A stretch of DNA of 64,000 bases from an uncultured Alphaproteobacteria bacterium (GCA_937920085.1 CALETE010000059.1:1-64000); one strand, 5' to 3'. Positions 1 through 8,460 are shown, counted from the stretch's first letter. Numbers and translations: made by a program. Notes: generated by a model not told the origin, from the sequence alone.

Positions 1-29
1 TGGAGTTCAGACGTGTGCTCTTCCGATCT
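1..29. other. Illumina sequencing adapter left on the contig end
   Basis: The first 29 bases match the TruSeq Read 2 adapter (its reverse complement begins AGATCGGAAGAGC and ends CTGAACTCCA). This is not biological sequence. It shows that base 1 is a true assembly contig end, which fits an assembly breaking inside a transposon that may be present in several copies. Genomic sequence starts at about base 30. Confidence 0.97.
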
Positions 30-329
30 TATGGCGACCTCCAAAAGGTCGAGAGAGTCCTGTGACACGCGACGTTTGCGCGGCTTTCTCAGCTTGGCCA
101 GTCGGGGGGACAAATTGGCAAACTGAGGGTTTTCTCGATATCGCTTGAGATAACGAAAGACCGTTGGGGGCGAAGTGTTCAGCTCTGCACAGGCTTCCAA
201 CACCGCCTGGCCCCTGTTGCCAAATGCCGCACGATCAATTGCGCGGCACCGATCCCAAAGAGCTCTGTACCATTCGATGTTCCTGGCACGCTTTCCAACC
301 GAAGTGTTCTTAGCCCCTTTGAGACGCAT
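30..329 (-). CDS. TnsB/TniA-like transposase, N-terminal part only (runs off contig end)
   Basis: An open frame starts with ATG at 329 and stays open to the contig end, giving about 100 residues. The visible part holds a helix-turn-helix-like stretch (EACAELNTSPPTVFRYLKR) followed by a basic RKPRKRR segment, as at the N-terminus of TnsB/TniA/MuA-type DDE transposases, where these domains bind the transposon ends. The DDE catalytic core would lie beyond the contig end and cannot be checked. It begins 6 bases after the stop of the TnsA-like gene on the same strand, the usual tnsA-tnsB order, so the two are probably co-transcribed. The family call rests mainly on context and the head domain; other HTH-led integrases are possible. 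Confidence 0.72.
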
Positions 330-335
330 GAGACT

Positions 336-1052
336 TCAATCCCCTAGTACCAGGGCCTCCAAATCGAGGAAGTCAGCCCTATGATATTGACCCGCTATCC
401 GCCGACTTTTCATAAGTGAGAGGATGGTTGGGATAGGCGTCACCCCTCGCTCAAAGAGCTTTTCGATCAGTTTTGGGAGCTCCAGGGTCGAGCCCCGCCG
501 CACCGTTTCCAGGCACTCAAAGGCAATGTGTTGATCCAGAAGAATTGGTCGGGCGTTACCGACTCTCTTGATATTTTCGGTCAGGACTTTGGAGGTGGAC
601 TTGTCGGTGAATATGCGAACATCAAATTCTCCGTCACTTCGGATTTTTGAGAAAAGCGAACACTGCGCACCTTCAGTCAGAGGTGTATTTTTGTCCAAGA
701 CCTCTTGAGGTTTGACCTCAAAGAGACCGTTCACAGAAAGTCGTTCTATTTGATCACCCCAAATCCAGGGACGGTCTAAATCGCGTGTAACTCTATAATC
801 TGGCGTATAGTGGAGAGGCTTTGCCACACATTCTACTTGATAGTAGAATGTCATGGGCTGATGGAAAATTCCCGTAACTTGCGGATCTATGGCCATCATC
901 AGAGAAAATGTCTTCTCTAGTCCCGACTCATAGCCAACGTTACAGCCTTCGAATAGGATGTTGCCGTGCATCCCATCAGTAGTTCGGAACACCTTAGATT
1001 TTCGTACCGATTCGCGGTAACTATATGATCTTATGTCGAAAATACCGAACAC
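336..1052 (-). CDS. tnsA: TnsA-like transposon endonuclease
   Basis: This 238-residue protein has the layout of TnsA, the restriction-endonuclease-fold subunit that cuts the 5' strands of a Tn7-like element while TnsB cuts the 3' strands. Visible motifs are YESGLE (E42/E46), HYTPDYRV (D85) and LFEVKP (E112, K114), the E...D...ExK arrangement of the catalytic site. Length is close to the usual 220-275 residues. The start is GTG at 1052, with GGGAGG about 9 bases upstream. The gene sits under 60 bases from the inferred transposon end, as tnsA does in Tn7, and is followed by a tnsB-like gene. In AbaR/Tn6022-type elements the equivalent gene is called tniC. No cargo is visible in this window. Confidence 0.85.
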   Translation of the reverse strand: MFGIFDIRSYSYRESVRKSKVFRTTDGMHGNILFEGCNVGYESGLEKTFSLMMAIDPQVTGIFHQPMTFYYQVECVAKPLHYTPDYRVTRDLDRPWIWGDQIERLSVNGLFEVKPQEVLDKNTPLTEGAQCSLFSKIRSDGEFDVRIFTDKSTSKVLTENIKRVGNARPILLDQHIAFECLETVRRGSTLELPKLIEKLFERGVTPIPTILSLMKSRRIAGQYHRADFLDLEALVLGD

Positions 1053-1106
1053 TCCTGACCTCCCTAATTATCTGCGCAAAAGTCGCAGAAATAAAAGTTT
1101 TTATCA
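1053..1106. mobile_element. End of Tn7-like transposon, junction with comM
   Basis: Between the start of tnsA and the point where the comM frame resumes (about 1104-1107, codons for GGQRIKPGEVSL) lie roughly 50 AT-rich bases that belong to neither gene. They contain AAAAGT twice, at 1078-1083 and 1093-1098, and a CTGCG/CGCAG inverted pair around 1072-1088, which could be part of TnsB binding sites. The exact tip and target-site duplication cannot be fixed because the other end of the element is not in the window. The boundary is inferred from where ComM-type sequence starts. Confidence 0.65.
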
Positions 1107-1808
1107 GGCGGCCAAAGGATCAAGCCAGGAGAGGTCTCCCTGGCACACAATGGTGTCCTGTTTTTAGACGAACTGCCGGAGTTCAGCGCCCAGGCCCTGG
1201 ATTCCCTGCGCCAGCCCCTCGAGACCGGCGAGGTCATTGTGGCCCGGGCCAATGCCCATGTGCGCTATCCTGCCCGCTTTCAGCTGATCGCAGCCGAAAA
1301 CCCCTGCAAGTGTGGCCATGGGGGGGCCGGACGCGGGGCCTGCGGGCGGGCTCCCCGCTGCCAGTTGGACTATCAGGCCAAGGTGTCGGGGCCCTTCATG
1401 GATCGCATAGATCTACAGATCGAGGTCCCCGCGGTCACGGCGGCGGACCTTTCCCTGCCACCCCCTGCCGAGGGTACAGCAGAGGCGGCACAGCGGGTTG
1501 CGATGGCCCGGAATCTCCAGGCCGAGCGGGCACGGGCTGGGCAAAGGGACGATGCTGAGCCCCTAAACGCCCGCGCCCAGGGCAGTTGGCTGGACGCCAT
1601 AGCCGAGCTTGAGCCCGAGGCCCGCAGCCTGCTCAGTCGGGCGGCAGAGGCTGGGGGACTGACAGCCAGGGGGTGGACACGGACCCTGCGCCTGGCTCGG
1701 ACCATTGCAGACCTGGATGGTGGTGGGCCGGTTCGGCGGGTGCATGTGGCTGAGGCTCTGATCTATCGAAGGGCCGGGGCTCAGGCCTTGATGCGTCAGA
1801 CCGTCTGA
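1107..1808 (+). pseudogene. comM: comM (YifB, Mg-chelatase-like AAA+ ATPase), 3' part, interrupted by transposon
   Basis: The reading frame encodes about 233 residues matching the C-terminal half of ComM/YifB, a hexameric AAA+ helicase that promotes branch migration during natural transformation. Seen here: KPGEVSLAHNGVLFLDELPEF with the Walker B acids (LFLDE), then the SLRQPLETGEV, NPCKCGHGG and SGPFMDRIDL segments and the Mg_chelatase_C region. The N-terminal half with Walker A is missing; upstream sequence is the Tn7-like element. The break lies just before Walker B. The AbaR islands of Acinetobacter also interrupt comM, as I recall at a similar place. The remaining piece has a possible internal ATG at 1239, but no functional ATPase can be made from it. 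Confidence 0.9.
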
Positions 1809-1857
1809 CTTGGCGCAGTTTGACCCCCCGTTAAGCCCTGATTGCTAGGTTTGGCCC

Positions 1858-3333
1858 ATGCGTAAGACCCAAGTCATTGCCAATCGCGTGGGCGCCGAGG
1901 AGCTGGCGGCCCTCAGCCATGAGTTTCGCACCCCGCTCAACGGGGTTCTTGGGATGGCACGATTGCTGGAAGGTACGGGCCTGACCGGCGAGCAGAAGAC
2001 CTATGTCAAAGCCCTTCGGGACTCAGGCGAGCACTTGCTGGGTCTGGTCAACGACCTGTTAGATTTTGCGAAGCTGGGCGCCTCCAAGGTCGACCTGCAG
2101 CCGACGCGGTTTGAGGTCGAGGACCTGCTCCGGGCGGTGACAGAACTCCTGGCACCTCGGGCACAGGAAAAGAATCTGGACATTGCCTGGGCGGCGCCGG
2201 CGGGCATGGGTGCCATCCTTGCCGACGAAGGCCGCCTGCGTCAGATCCTGCTCAACTTTGCGGGGAATGCGATCAAGTTCGCCAAGAGCGGTGGCGTCCT
2301 CCTCTCCGTCAGTCTGACAGACGATGAGGCCCTAAGGTTTAGCATTATCGATACCGGTCCCGGTGTTCCCCTTGCGGATCGCGGGCGGATTTTTGAGGCC
2401 TTCACCCAGTCCAATCCCCAATATGACGGCGTGCAGCTGGGGGGTGCGGGTCTTGGCCTGGCCATCGCTAAGACCCTGGCCGAGGTCATGGGCGGCAAGG
2501 TTGGCGTCGGCGATGCCCCTGGGGGGGGTGCCGAATTCTGGTTCTCGGCCAAGTTCAAGCGGTGGGTCGGGGTAGAAGACGCCGCCCTTGCGGGCCGTAG
2601 GATCGGGGTGGCCTCGGAAAATCCCATCGTTCTCCAGGCGGCCATGGGACAGGTGGAAGCCTGTGGTGGCAGGGTTAGCATCGCCACGCGGGCTGAGGCC
2701 CTAGATCCTCAGGCCGAAGTCCTGCTGATCGACCACAGCCTTGATCCGGTCGGTCCACCGGATCAACGTCCAGCCTTAATTCTGCTACCCCCAGAAGGTC
2801 GCGGCCGGATTGAAGCGTATCGGAAGGCTGGATTTTCCGGATATTTGATCAAGCCCCTCAGGCGGGCCTCCCTGGCCGAACGGGTTCTCGCCGCCCTTGG
2901 GCTTCAAACGCGCCGGGGCGAAGCCGCCATTGAAGACGAGCGGGTTGCCGCCGCGGTTGCTCAGGGGACGAAGGTTTTGTTGGTGGAAGACAATGCCATT
3001 AACGCCCTCCTGGCGCGCACCCTTTTGACACGCGAGGGCTGCGTGGTGGATGTGGCCGGTGGTGGGCAGGAGGCCCTCGCTGCCTTGGCGGTGGGTGCCT
3101 ATGATCTGGTGCTGATGGATATGCGTATGCCTGACCTGTCGGGGGTTGAGACCACCCGACGTTTGCGGGCTGTGGGCGATCGCACCCCGGTGGTGGCCCT
3201 GACCGCCAATGCCTTTGAAGACGACCGCCGGGCCTGCCTCGATGCGGGCATGAATGACTTTCTCGTCAAACCCCTCGCCGCAGATGCCTTGCGCAGGGTC
3301 CTAACCCAGCTGGTTCGGGGCGCCTGGACTTAG
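1858..3333 (+). CDS. Soluble hybrid sensor histidine kinase with two receiver domains
   Basis: This 491-residue protein begins almost directly with a HisKA domain: the H-box ALSHEFRTPLNGVLGM places the phospho-accepting histidine at H21. The HATPase domain follows, with N box LLNFAGNAIKF, DTGPGV and GAGLGLAIAKTL. Residues about 247-350 form a degenerate receiver-like domain; residues about 372-488 form a complete receiver with VEDN, LMDMRMP (D421 as phosphorylation site), LTAN and VKPL. There is no transmembrane segment, PAS or GAF domain, so its input must come from another protein or from the degenerate receiver. It starts 49 bases after comM. The target of the phosphorelay is unknown. Confidence 0.88.
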   Translation: MRKTQVIANRVGAEELAALSHEFRTPLNGVLGMARLLEGTGLTGEQKTYVKALRDSGEHLLGLVNDLLDFAKLGASKVDLQPTRFEVEDLLRAVTELLAPRAQEKNLDIAWAAPAGMGAILADEGRLRQILLNFAGNAIKFAKSGGVLLSVSLTDDEALRFSIIDTGPGVPLADRGRIFEAFTQSNPQYDGVQLGGAGLGLAIAKTLAEVMGGKVGVGDAPGGGAEFWFSAKFKRWVGVEDAALAGRRIGVASENPIVLQAAMGQVEACGGRVSIATRAEALDPQAEVLLIDHSLDPVGPPDQRPALILLPPEGRGRIEAYRKAGFSGYLIKPLRRASLAERVLAALGLQTRRGEAAIEDERVAAAVAQGTKVLLVEDNAINALLARTLLTREGCVVDVAGGGQEALAALAVGAYDLVLMDMRMPDLSGVETTRRLRAVGDRTPVVALTANAFEDDRRACLDAGMNDFLVKPLAADALRRVLTQLVRGAWT

Positions 3334-3392
3334 GGTCCCGTCTTGGGCCAATCTGACCCTTGCCCAGTCCAGGGCGGAACCTTGAGGGTCCA

Positions 3393-4748
3393 ATGTCCGA
3401 CACGAAGTCCGAAAAGCCGCGTAAACACGGTTTAGGCGATGTCTTCAGCGCCTTGGGTCGGCCCAAGGTCGCCGTGATGATGGCCCTGGGTTTTAGCTCT
3501 GGCCTTCCCTTCCTCCTGACCGGCAACACCCTGGGCTATTGGCTGAGGGAGGAGGGGACCAGCCTCAAGGCCATTGGTTTCCTATCCTGGGTGGGTCTGG
3601 CCTATTCCCTGAAATATCTCTGGGCCCCGCTGATGGATCGGCTGGGCGCACCCCTGTTGGGTCGCTGGCTTGGGCGTCGACGTAGCTGGATGCTTGCGGC
3701 TCAAATCATGGTGGGTCTGGGCTTGATCGGCATGGCCATGGTGGGAACCCATGCTGGCCTGACCGAGATCGGCATATTTGCTGTCATTGTCGCCTTTGCC
3801 TCTGCCACCCAAGATATTGTCGTCGATGCTTGGCGCATTGAGTCTGCGGAGGATGGCGAGGAGCTTGGCCTTCTGTCCTCGGCCTATCAGTTGGGCTATC
3901 GCGCAGCCTTGCTGGCTACGGACGCTCTGATCCTGGCCCTCGCGGCGCGGATCGGTTGGGCCAACTCCTATGTCGCGGCTGGAATTTGTATGGCGGTCGG
4001 CGTGACGGCCACCCTGTGGGCCATCGAGCCAAGGCAGGCCGATCTGGCACTGCAGGCCAAGGCCCCCCTTTGGACCCCGAAGGGCTTTTTCGATGCTGTG
4101 ATCGGCCCCTTCATCGATTTCTTCGCCACCCACAAGGAGCTTGGCGTCCTGATGCTTGTGGCGGTGGCGCTCTACCGGATTCCTGATTTCCTCATGGGGC
4201 CCATGGCCAATCCCTATTATCACGATCTGGGTATTACCAAGGATACGGTGGCGGCAGTTCGCGGGACTTTTGGCCTCGCTGCAGCCCTGGCGGGGATTGC
4301 CGCTGGCGGGCTTAGCGCTGTGCGGCTCGGTTTCTTTCCGACCTTGATTGCCGGAGCGGTGCTTCAGCCCTTGGCCGTGGCGGCCTTCGCCCTGCTCAGC
4401 CTCTCAGGGTCCCATCCGGGTATGTTCAGTCTGGTGATGGCGGTGGATAATTTCGCCATGGCCTATGCTGGGGTGGCCTTGGTCTCCTACATGTCCAGCC
4501 TCACAGGGCTGGGCTATACCGCCACACAATATGCACTTCTGTCTTCGACCTACGCCATGCTGGGGAAATTCCTGAAGGGGTTCTCCGGTGCCGTGGTTGA
4601 AGGATTGACCCCGGCCCATGGCCTGATGGGGGCCTATAGCCTGTTCTTCATCGGGGCTGGATTGGTCGGCGCCCCAGCCCTCATTATGTTTGTGATCCTG
4701 GCCAAGGCGCACCATGCCCGTGAGGCTCGGCTGGCGGGCACGCCCTAG
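3393..4748 (+). CDS. MFS permease, AmpG-like (muropeptide transporter family)
   Basis: This 451-residue protein has about 12 or more hydrophobic segments. After a short polar N-terminus come GFSSGLPFLLTGNTLGYWLR and LKYLWAPLMDR, motifs typical of AmpG, the inner-membrane permease that brings anhydromuropeptides from peptidoglycan turnover back to the cytoplasm. The start at ATG 3393 (MSDTKSEK) has GAGGG just upstream; an earlier in-frame TTG at 3360 is less likely. AmpG relatives in alphaproteobacteria are often multi-copy, so the exact substrate is uncertain. Its 3' end overlaps the convergent protease gene by 4 bases. Confidence 0.82.
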   Translation: MSDTKSEKPRKHGLGDVFSALGRPKVAVMMALGFSSGLPFLLTGNTLGYWLREEGTSLKAIGFLSWVGLAYSLKYLWAPLMDRLGAPLLGRWLGRRRSWMLAAQIMVGLGLIGMAMVGTHAGLTEIGIFAVIVAFASATQDIVVDAWRIESAEDGEELGLLSSAYQLGYRAALLATDALILALAARIGWANSYVAAGICMAVGVTATLWAIEPRQADLALQAKAPLWTPKGFFDAVIGPFIDFFATHKELGVLMLVAVALYRIPDFLMGPMANPYYHDLGITKDTVAAVRGTFGLAAALAGIAAGGLSAVRLGFFPTLIAGAVLQPLAVAAFALLSLSGSHPGMFSLVMAVDNFAMAYAGVALVSYMSSLTGLGYTATQYALLSSTYAMLGKFLKGFSGAVVEGLTPAHGLMGAYSLFFIGAGLVGAPALIMFVILAKAHHAREARLAGTP

Positions 4749-5578
4749 GTGGGCGAGAGGCAGATTACCTGGGCCACCCTCAGGTCCCGACGCAGATCGT
4801 CGGCGACAATGCCGTAATTTCCCGGCGTGACCGATTCCCCGGCGGCGAAGCCGGCGGGAGGCTGGTGCGCATCCTTGATCGCGTTTGTCAGTGTTTCTGG
4901 TGCGGTGGTATAGATCCGGCCCCGACGGGGGGCTTCGGCGACGGTCACCCCAATGACCCGGCCAGCGCTGTCCAGGGCCGGCGCCCCCGACAGGCCCTCT
5001 AGGTCACCCACCAGGTTTTCAGTTCTTCCGGTCTCTGCCCAGGCCAGCACTGGCTCTGTCCGTGCCCCACGACCTCTGACCACCAGATTTTCCCGGCCGA
5101 GTAGCCGTGAGGTCGCCTCACCGGGGCGCCCTTGGGGGAAGCCGGGGTGATAGGCACGATCACCCCGTCTCAAACCTTGGGTCAGTCCTAGGGGTAGGGG
5201 CGAGGCCCCACCCTCTGTTGTCAAAATTGCCGCATCGCCCTTGGGATCAATATGGACCCTGGCCGCCACACCCCGTCCCTGCCCCACGACAATGGCAACC
5301 TTGGCGCAGCCCTCCACCACATGGCGGGCCGTCACCCAGACCCCGCGGTCGGCGATGGAAAAGGCTGTGCCCACGGCGGGTTCTGTGCGCTCGGGCATGT
5401 CGACCACCACAGCAGGGTCAAAGGCAGAAGCTGGCCCTAGCAAGAGCCCTTGCTCATTGGGCATGGGTGGCGGCGCTGGGGGTGCATTGGTCCGCTCCTG
5501 GCGGCCGATGGCCACCACGACCAAGGCGATCACAATGACCAGATAGACAGACCAATCTGGCAGGCGAGGGAAGTGCAC
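4745..5578 (-). CDS. Membrane-anchored trypsin-like serine protease
   Basis: The 277-residue protein has one N-terminal membrane helix (about residues 10-24), a proline-rich linker, then a chymotrypsin/trypsin-fold domain. The catalytic triad is visible as H86 (VTARHVVEGC), D115 (PKGDAAIL) and S197 (EGLSGAPAL). No PDZ domain follows, unlike DegP/DegS; the domain ends with about 70 extra residues. The likely location is the periplasm, tethered to the inner membrane. GTG at 5578 is taken as start because AAGGAG lies 6 bases upstream. It sits 9 bases after a DUF350 membrane protein gene on the same strand, so they are probably one operon. Substrate unknown. Confidence 0.83.
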   Translation of the reverse strand: MHFPRLPDWSVYLVIVIALVVVAIGRQERTNAPPAPPPMPNEQGLLLGPASAFDPAVVVDMPERTEPAVGTAFSIADRGVWVTARHVVEGCAKVAIVVGQGRGVAARVHIDPKGDAAILTTEGGASPLPLGLTQGLRRGDRAYHPGFPQGRPGEATSRLLGRENLVVRGRGARTEPVLAWAETGRTENLVGDLEGLSGAPALDSAGRVIGVTVAEAPRRGRIYTTAPETLTNAIKDAHQPPAGFAAGESVTPGNYGIVADDLRRDLRVAQVICLSPT

Positions 5579-5587
5579 CGGGGCTCC

Positions 5588-6016
5588 TTAGCCTCGCATG
5601 GCCGCGGCTAGAATAATCGCTGTGGCGAGCTTGGCGGCGACCAGAAGGGTTGCTGACGCCATTTCGCCCTCCTGAATTCTTTGGGGCAAGCCGTGCAGGA
5701 TCAGGTCGACGATCCGGAAGACCAAAAGCTGAACCGCCACAGTGGAGGCCCCCCAGATCACAATTTCCACAATGGAGGTGGATGCGGTCAGGGAAATAGC
5801 CAAGGGAATGGCTAGGCCCAGAAGAACGCCTCCCAAGGACATGGCGGCCGCAACATTGCCATCCCGGATCAAGGCGATTTCCCTGTGAGGGGTCAGCAAT
5901 ATGTAAAGCGCGGCACCAAGAATTAGGAAAAGCACGGTCAGGCCGCCGTGCAGCAGGGTCAGGGGAAAGCCAGCGGCAAAGGCCTGGAGTTCGGGGGACT
6001 GAAGTTGATGTGGCAT
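5588..6016 (-). CDS. DUF350 family inner-membrane protein
   Basis: This 142-residue protein has four hydrophobic segments and resembles the DUF350/YjfL family. The family feature of two similar two-helix halves can be seen: segments at about 20-40, 55-80, 85-105 and 120-140, with a short polar loop between halves. The function of the family is not known. ATG at 6016 is preferred over TTG at 6025. It is followed after 9 bases by the anchored protease, so the two may act in the same envelope process; this is an inference from spacing only. Confidence 0.75.
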   Translation of the reverse strand: MPHQLQSPELQAFAAGFPLTLLHGGLTVLFLILGAALYILLTPHREIALIRDGNVAAAMSLGGVLLGLAIPLAISLTASTSIVEIVIWGASTVAVQLLVFRIVDLILHGLPQRIQEGEMASATLLVAAKLATAIILAAAMRG

Positions 6017-6083
6017 GTCGACCAATCTAGAAGCCCAAGGTTAGAGGCCTGTCTAGCACGGTGAGGGGGGGCAGGTGAAAGCC

Positions 6084-7271
6084 TCAGTCCTCGCTCGGTG
6101 CGCTTTCAGCCTCGTCGCCGACCTCGGCCTGGGCCAGTTTGCGCCGGGCGCTGGCGCGTAGCTTTTCGCTCTCGCTCTTGAGCTGGCCACAGGCTGCCAG
6201 AATATCTCTCCCCCGGGGTGTCCGGATCGGAGAGGCGTAACCAGCACGATTGAGGATGGCCGCAAAGGCCTCGATGGTCTTCCAATCCGAACAGACATAG
6301 TCCGTCCCCGGCCAGGGATTGAAGGGGATCAGGTTGATCTTCGAAGGTATGCCCTTGAGCAGGCGGACCAGGGCCAAGGCCTCAGCTGGGGAGTCATTCA
6401 CCCCTTTGAGCATGACGTATTCGAAGGTCACCCGCTTGGCGTTCGACAGGCCTGGATAGGCCCGGATCGCCGCCATCAACTGGGCGATGGGGTATTTTTT
6501 GTTGATTGGCACCAGGACATTACGCAGGTCATCATGGGTGGCATGCAGGGAAATGGCTAGGCCGGCCTGGGTGCGACGACCCAGGGGTTCCAGCTCGGGC
6601 AGGACGCCAGAGGTCGAGACCGTGATACGCCGCCGGGAAATGGCGATGCCTTCGCCATCGGAAATGATGTCGATGGCGTCGGCAACACTGTCGAGATTGT
6701 AGAGGGGCTCTCCCATACCCATGAAGACGATATTGGTCAGCAAGCGGTCGGCCTTGGGGCTTGGCCACTCTCCGAGATCGTCCCGCGCCACCTGGACTTG
6801 GGCGACGATTTCCGCCGCTGTCAGATTGCGGACAAGGGCCTGGGTGCCCGTATGGCAGAAGGTGCAGTTCAGGGTGCAGCCCACCTGGCTGGACACGCAA
6901 AGGGCACCGGCCCGACCAACATCGGGGATGTAAACCGTCTCGACCTCTATGCCTGGGGCCATGCGGATCAGCCACTTGCGGGTGCCGTCCTTGGACACCT
7001 GTCGTTCGACTATTTCCGGGCGGTCCAGCCGGAAGGCCAGGGCGAGCTCTGCCCGGGTTTCCTTGGCCACATCGGTCATGTCGTCGAAACGGGTCACGCC
7101 ATAGTGGTGGATCCAGCGCCAGAGCTGGGTCGCCCGCATCTTGGCCTTGTCGGGGCGCACCACGCCAGACTCAATCAGGGCCTGGGCAAGGGCCGGGCGC
7201 GTCAGGCCAGCCAGGTTCGGCAAGGCTGCGTCTGTGAGGGTCTTGCGGGTCAGGTCGAGGGTGACGGTCAA
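6084..7271 (-). CDS. rlmN: RlmN, dual-specificity 23S rRNA/tRNA adenine-C2 methyltransferase
   Basis: RlmN is a radical SAM enzyme that methylates C2 of A2503 in 23S rRNA and A37 in several tRNAs. The cluster motif CTLNCTFC (C132, C136, C139 from the chosen start) binds the 4Fe-4S cluster. A resolving cysteine (RAGALCVSS) and the C-terminal AACGQL cysteine used for the methyl relay are also present. No ATG is available at the N-terminus. TTG at 7271 (residues LTVTLDLTRK) is chosen because GTGAG lies upstream and the resulting N-terminus matches the Caulobacter protein as I remember it; a longer TTG start at 7328 is possible. A divergent quinone oxidoreductase lies upstream. Confidence 0.93.
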   Translation of the reverse strand: MTVTLDLTRKTLTDAALPNLAGLTRPALAQALIESGVVRPDKAKMRATQLWRWIHHYGVTRFDDMTDVAKETRAELALAFRLDRPEIVERQVSKDGTRKWLIRMAPGIEVETVYIPDVGRAGALCVSSQVGCTLNCTFCHTGTQALVRNLTAAEIVAQVQVARDDLGEWPSPKADRLLTNIVFMGMGEPLYNLDSVADAIDIISDGEGIAISRRRITVSTSGVLPELEPLGRRTQAGLAISLHATHDDLRNVLVPINKKYPIAQLMAAIRAYPGLSNAKRVTFEYVMLKGVNDSPAEALALVRLLKGIPSKINLIPFNPWPGTDYVCSDWKTIEAFAAILNRAGYASPIRTPRGRDILAACGQLKSESEKLRASARRKLAQAEVGDEAESAPSED

Positions 7272-7450
7272 GGCAATCTCACGGACAGAAAGGACGGCCT
7301 TTATAGTCGATCGTGCCGCGCCGTCCAAATGCCCGAAAGAAACCCGCTGGACTTAAAACAAATGTTTCATCGACCTCTTCCGCCGCATGGCCCTCTGGGC
7401 TAGCGTCCGCCTTCATTTCGCTAATCAAAATCGACCAGGGAGAAACAGAT

Positions 7451-8452
7451 ATGAAGGCCATTTTGAGCAAGGTGACCGGCGGCCCTGAGACCCTGGTTTA
7501 TGAAGATACCCCGGCACCGGAATTAAAGCCCGGCTGCGCCATCGTTTCGGTAAAGGCCGTAGGGATCAATTTCCCTGACGTGCTGATGATTGAGGACAAG
7601 TACCAGTCCAAGCCCCCACGTCCCTTTGCCCCAGGCGGCGAAGTCTCGGGCATTGTGAAGGCCATTGCCGACGACGTCACCGGCATCAAGGTCGGTGACC
7701 GGGTCCTGGCCCAGATCGGAAATGGCGGCATGGCCGAGGAAATCCTCAGCCCAGCCGGTCGACTGACCAAGATCCCCGACGCCATGCCCTATGACGAAGC
7801 CGCTGCCTTCATCCTGACCTATGGCACCACCTATCACGCCATCCATGACCGCGGTCACCTCAAGGCCGGCGAGACCATGCTGGTCCTCGGCGCTGCAGGC
7901 GGCGTGGGTCTGTCAGCGGTGGAGCTAGGCAAGGCAGCCGGTGCCCGGGTCATCGCAGCCTGCTCCACCCAGGAAAAGGTTGATCTTGCGATCGCCCACG
8001 GGGCTGATGCTGGCGTGGTCTATGGCCGCGGCCCCTTCGATAGGGACGGCCAACGCCATCTTGGCCAGCTGTTCAAGGATGCCTGCGGGCCCGAGGGCGC
8101 CAATGTCATCTATGATGCCGTTGGCGGCGACTATGCGGAACCGGCCCTGCGCTCCATCGCCTGGGAAGGCCGCTATCTGGTGATCGGTTTTGCGGCCGGT
8201 GACATTCCAAAGATCCCTCTGAACCTCGCCCTGCTCAAGGGCTGCGACATTGTCGGCGTGTTCTGGGGCAATTGGACGGCGCGCAATCCTGGCCTTTTCC
8301 AGCAGTCCATTCAGGAACTGATCGAGCTCTATACCCAGGACAAGATCAAGCCCTACGTCTCGGAACGCTTTCCCCTATCCAAGGGTGCTGACGCCATCGC
8401 CCACCTGGGCAGCCGCAAGGCCATGGGCAAGGTGGTCGTGACCATCGACTGA
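7451..8452 (+). CDS. NADPH:quinone oxidoreductase (zinc-free MDR family)
   Basis: This 333-residue medium-chain dehydrogenase/reductase has an N-terminal GroES-like domain (GINFPDVLMIEDKYQ, PFAPGGEVSGIV) and a Rossmann domain with the NADP-binding loop GAAGGVGLSAVELGKAAGA. No catalytic or structural zinc cysteines are present, as in quinone oxidoreductases (QOR, YhdH/AcuI relatives). The likely reaction is NADPH-dependent reduction of quinones or enones. The ATG at 7451 follows AGGGAGAAA, a good ribosome site. It is divergently placed from rlmN and convergent with the GST gene, with a strong hairpin between. Confidence 0.88.
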   Translation: MKAILSKVTGGPETLVYEDTPAPELKPGCAIVSVKAVGINFPDVLMIEDKYQSKPPRPFAPGGEVSGIVKAIADDVTGIKVGDRVLAQIGNGGMAEEILSPAGRLTKIPDAMPYDEAAAFILTYGTTYHAIHDRGHLKAGETMLVLGAAGGVGLSAVELGKAAGARVIAACSTQEKVDLAIAHGADAGVVYGRGPFDRDGQRHLGQLFKDACGPEGANVIYDAVGGDYAEPALRSIAWEGRYLVIGFAAGDIPKIPLNLALLKGCDIVGVFWGNWTARNPGLFQQSIQELIELYTQDKIKPYVSERFPLSKGADAIAHLGSRKAMGKVVVTID

Positions 8453-8460
8453 TCTCAGGG

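Noticed and set aside
3582..4223. 213-residue minus-strand frame opposite the AmpG-like gene
   Set aside because: Histidine- and glutamine-rich shadow of a membrane protein gene; no start signal or domain.
5107..5538. Plus-strand frames opposite the serine protease
   Set aside because: Three overlapping short frames, all opposite a gene with a complete catalytic triad; shadows.
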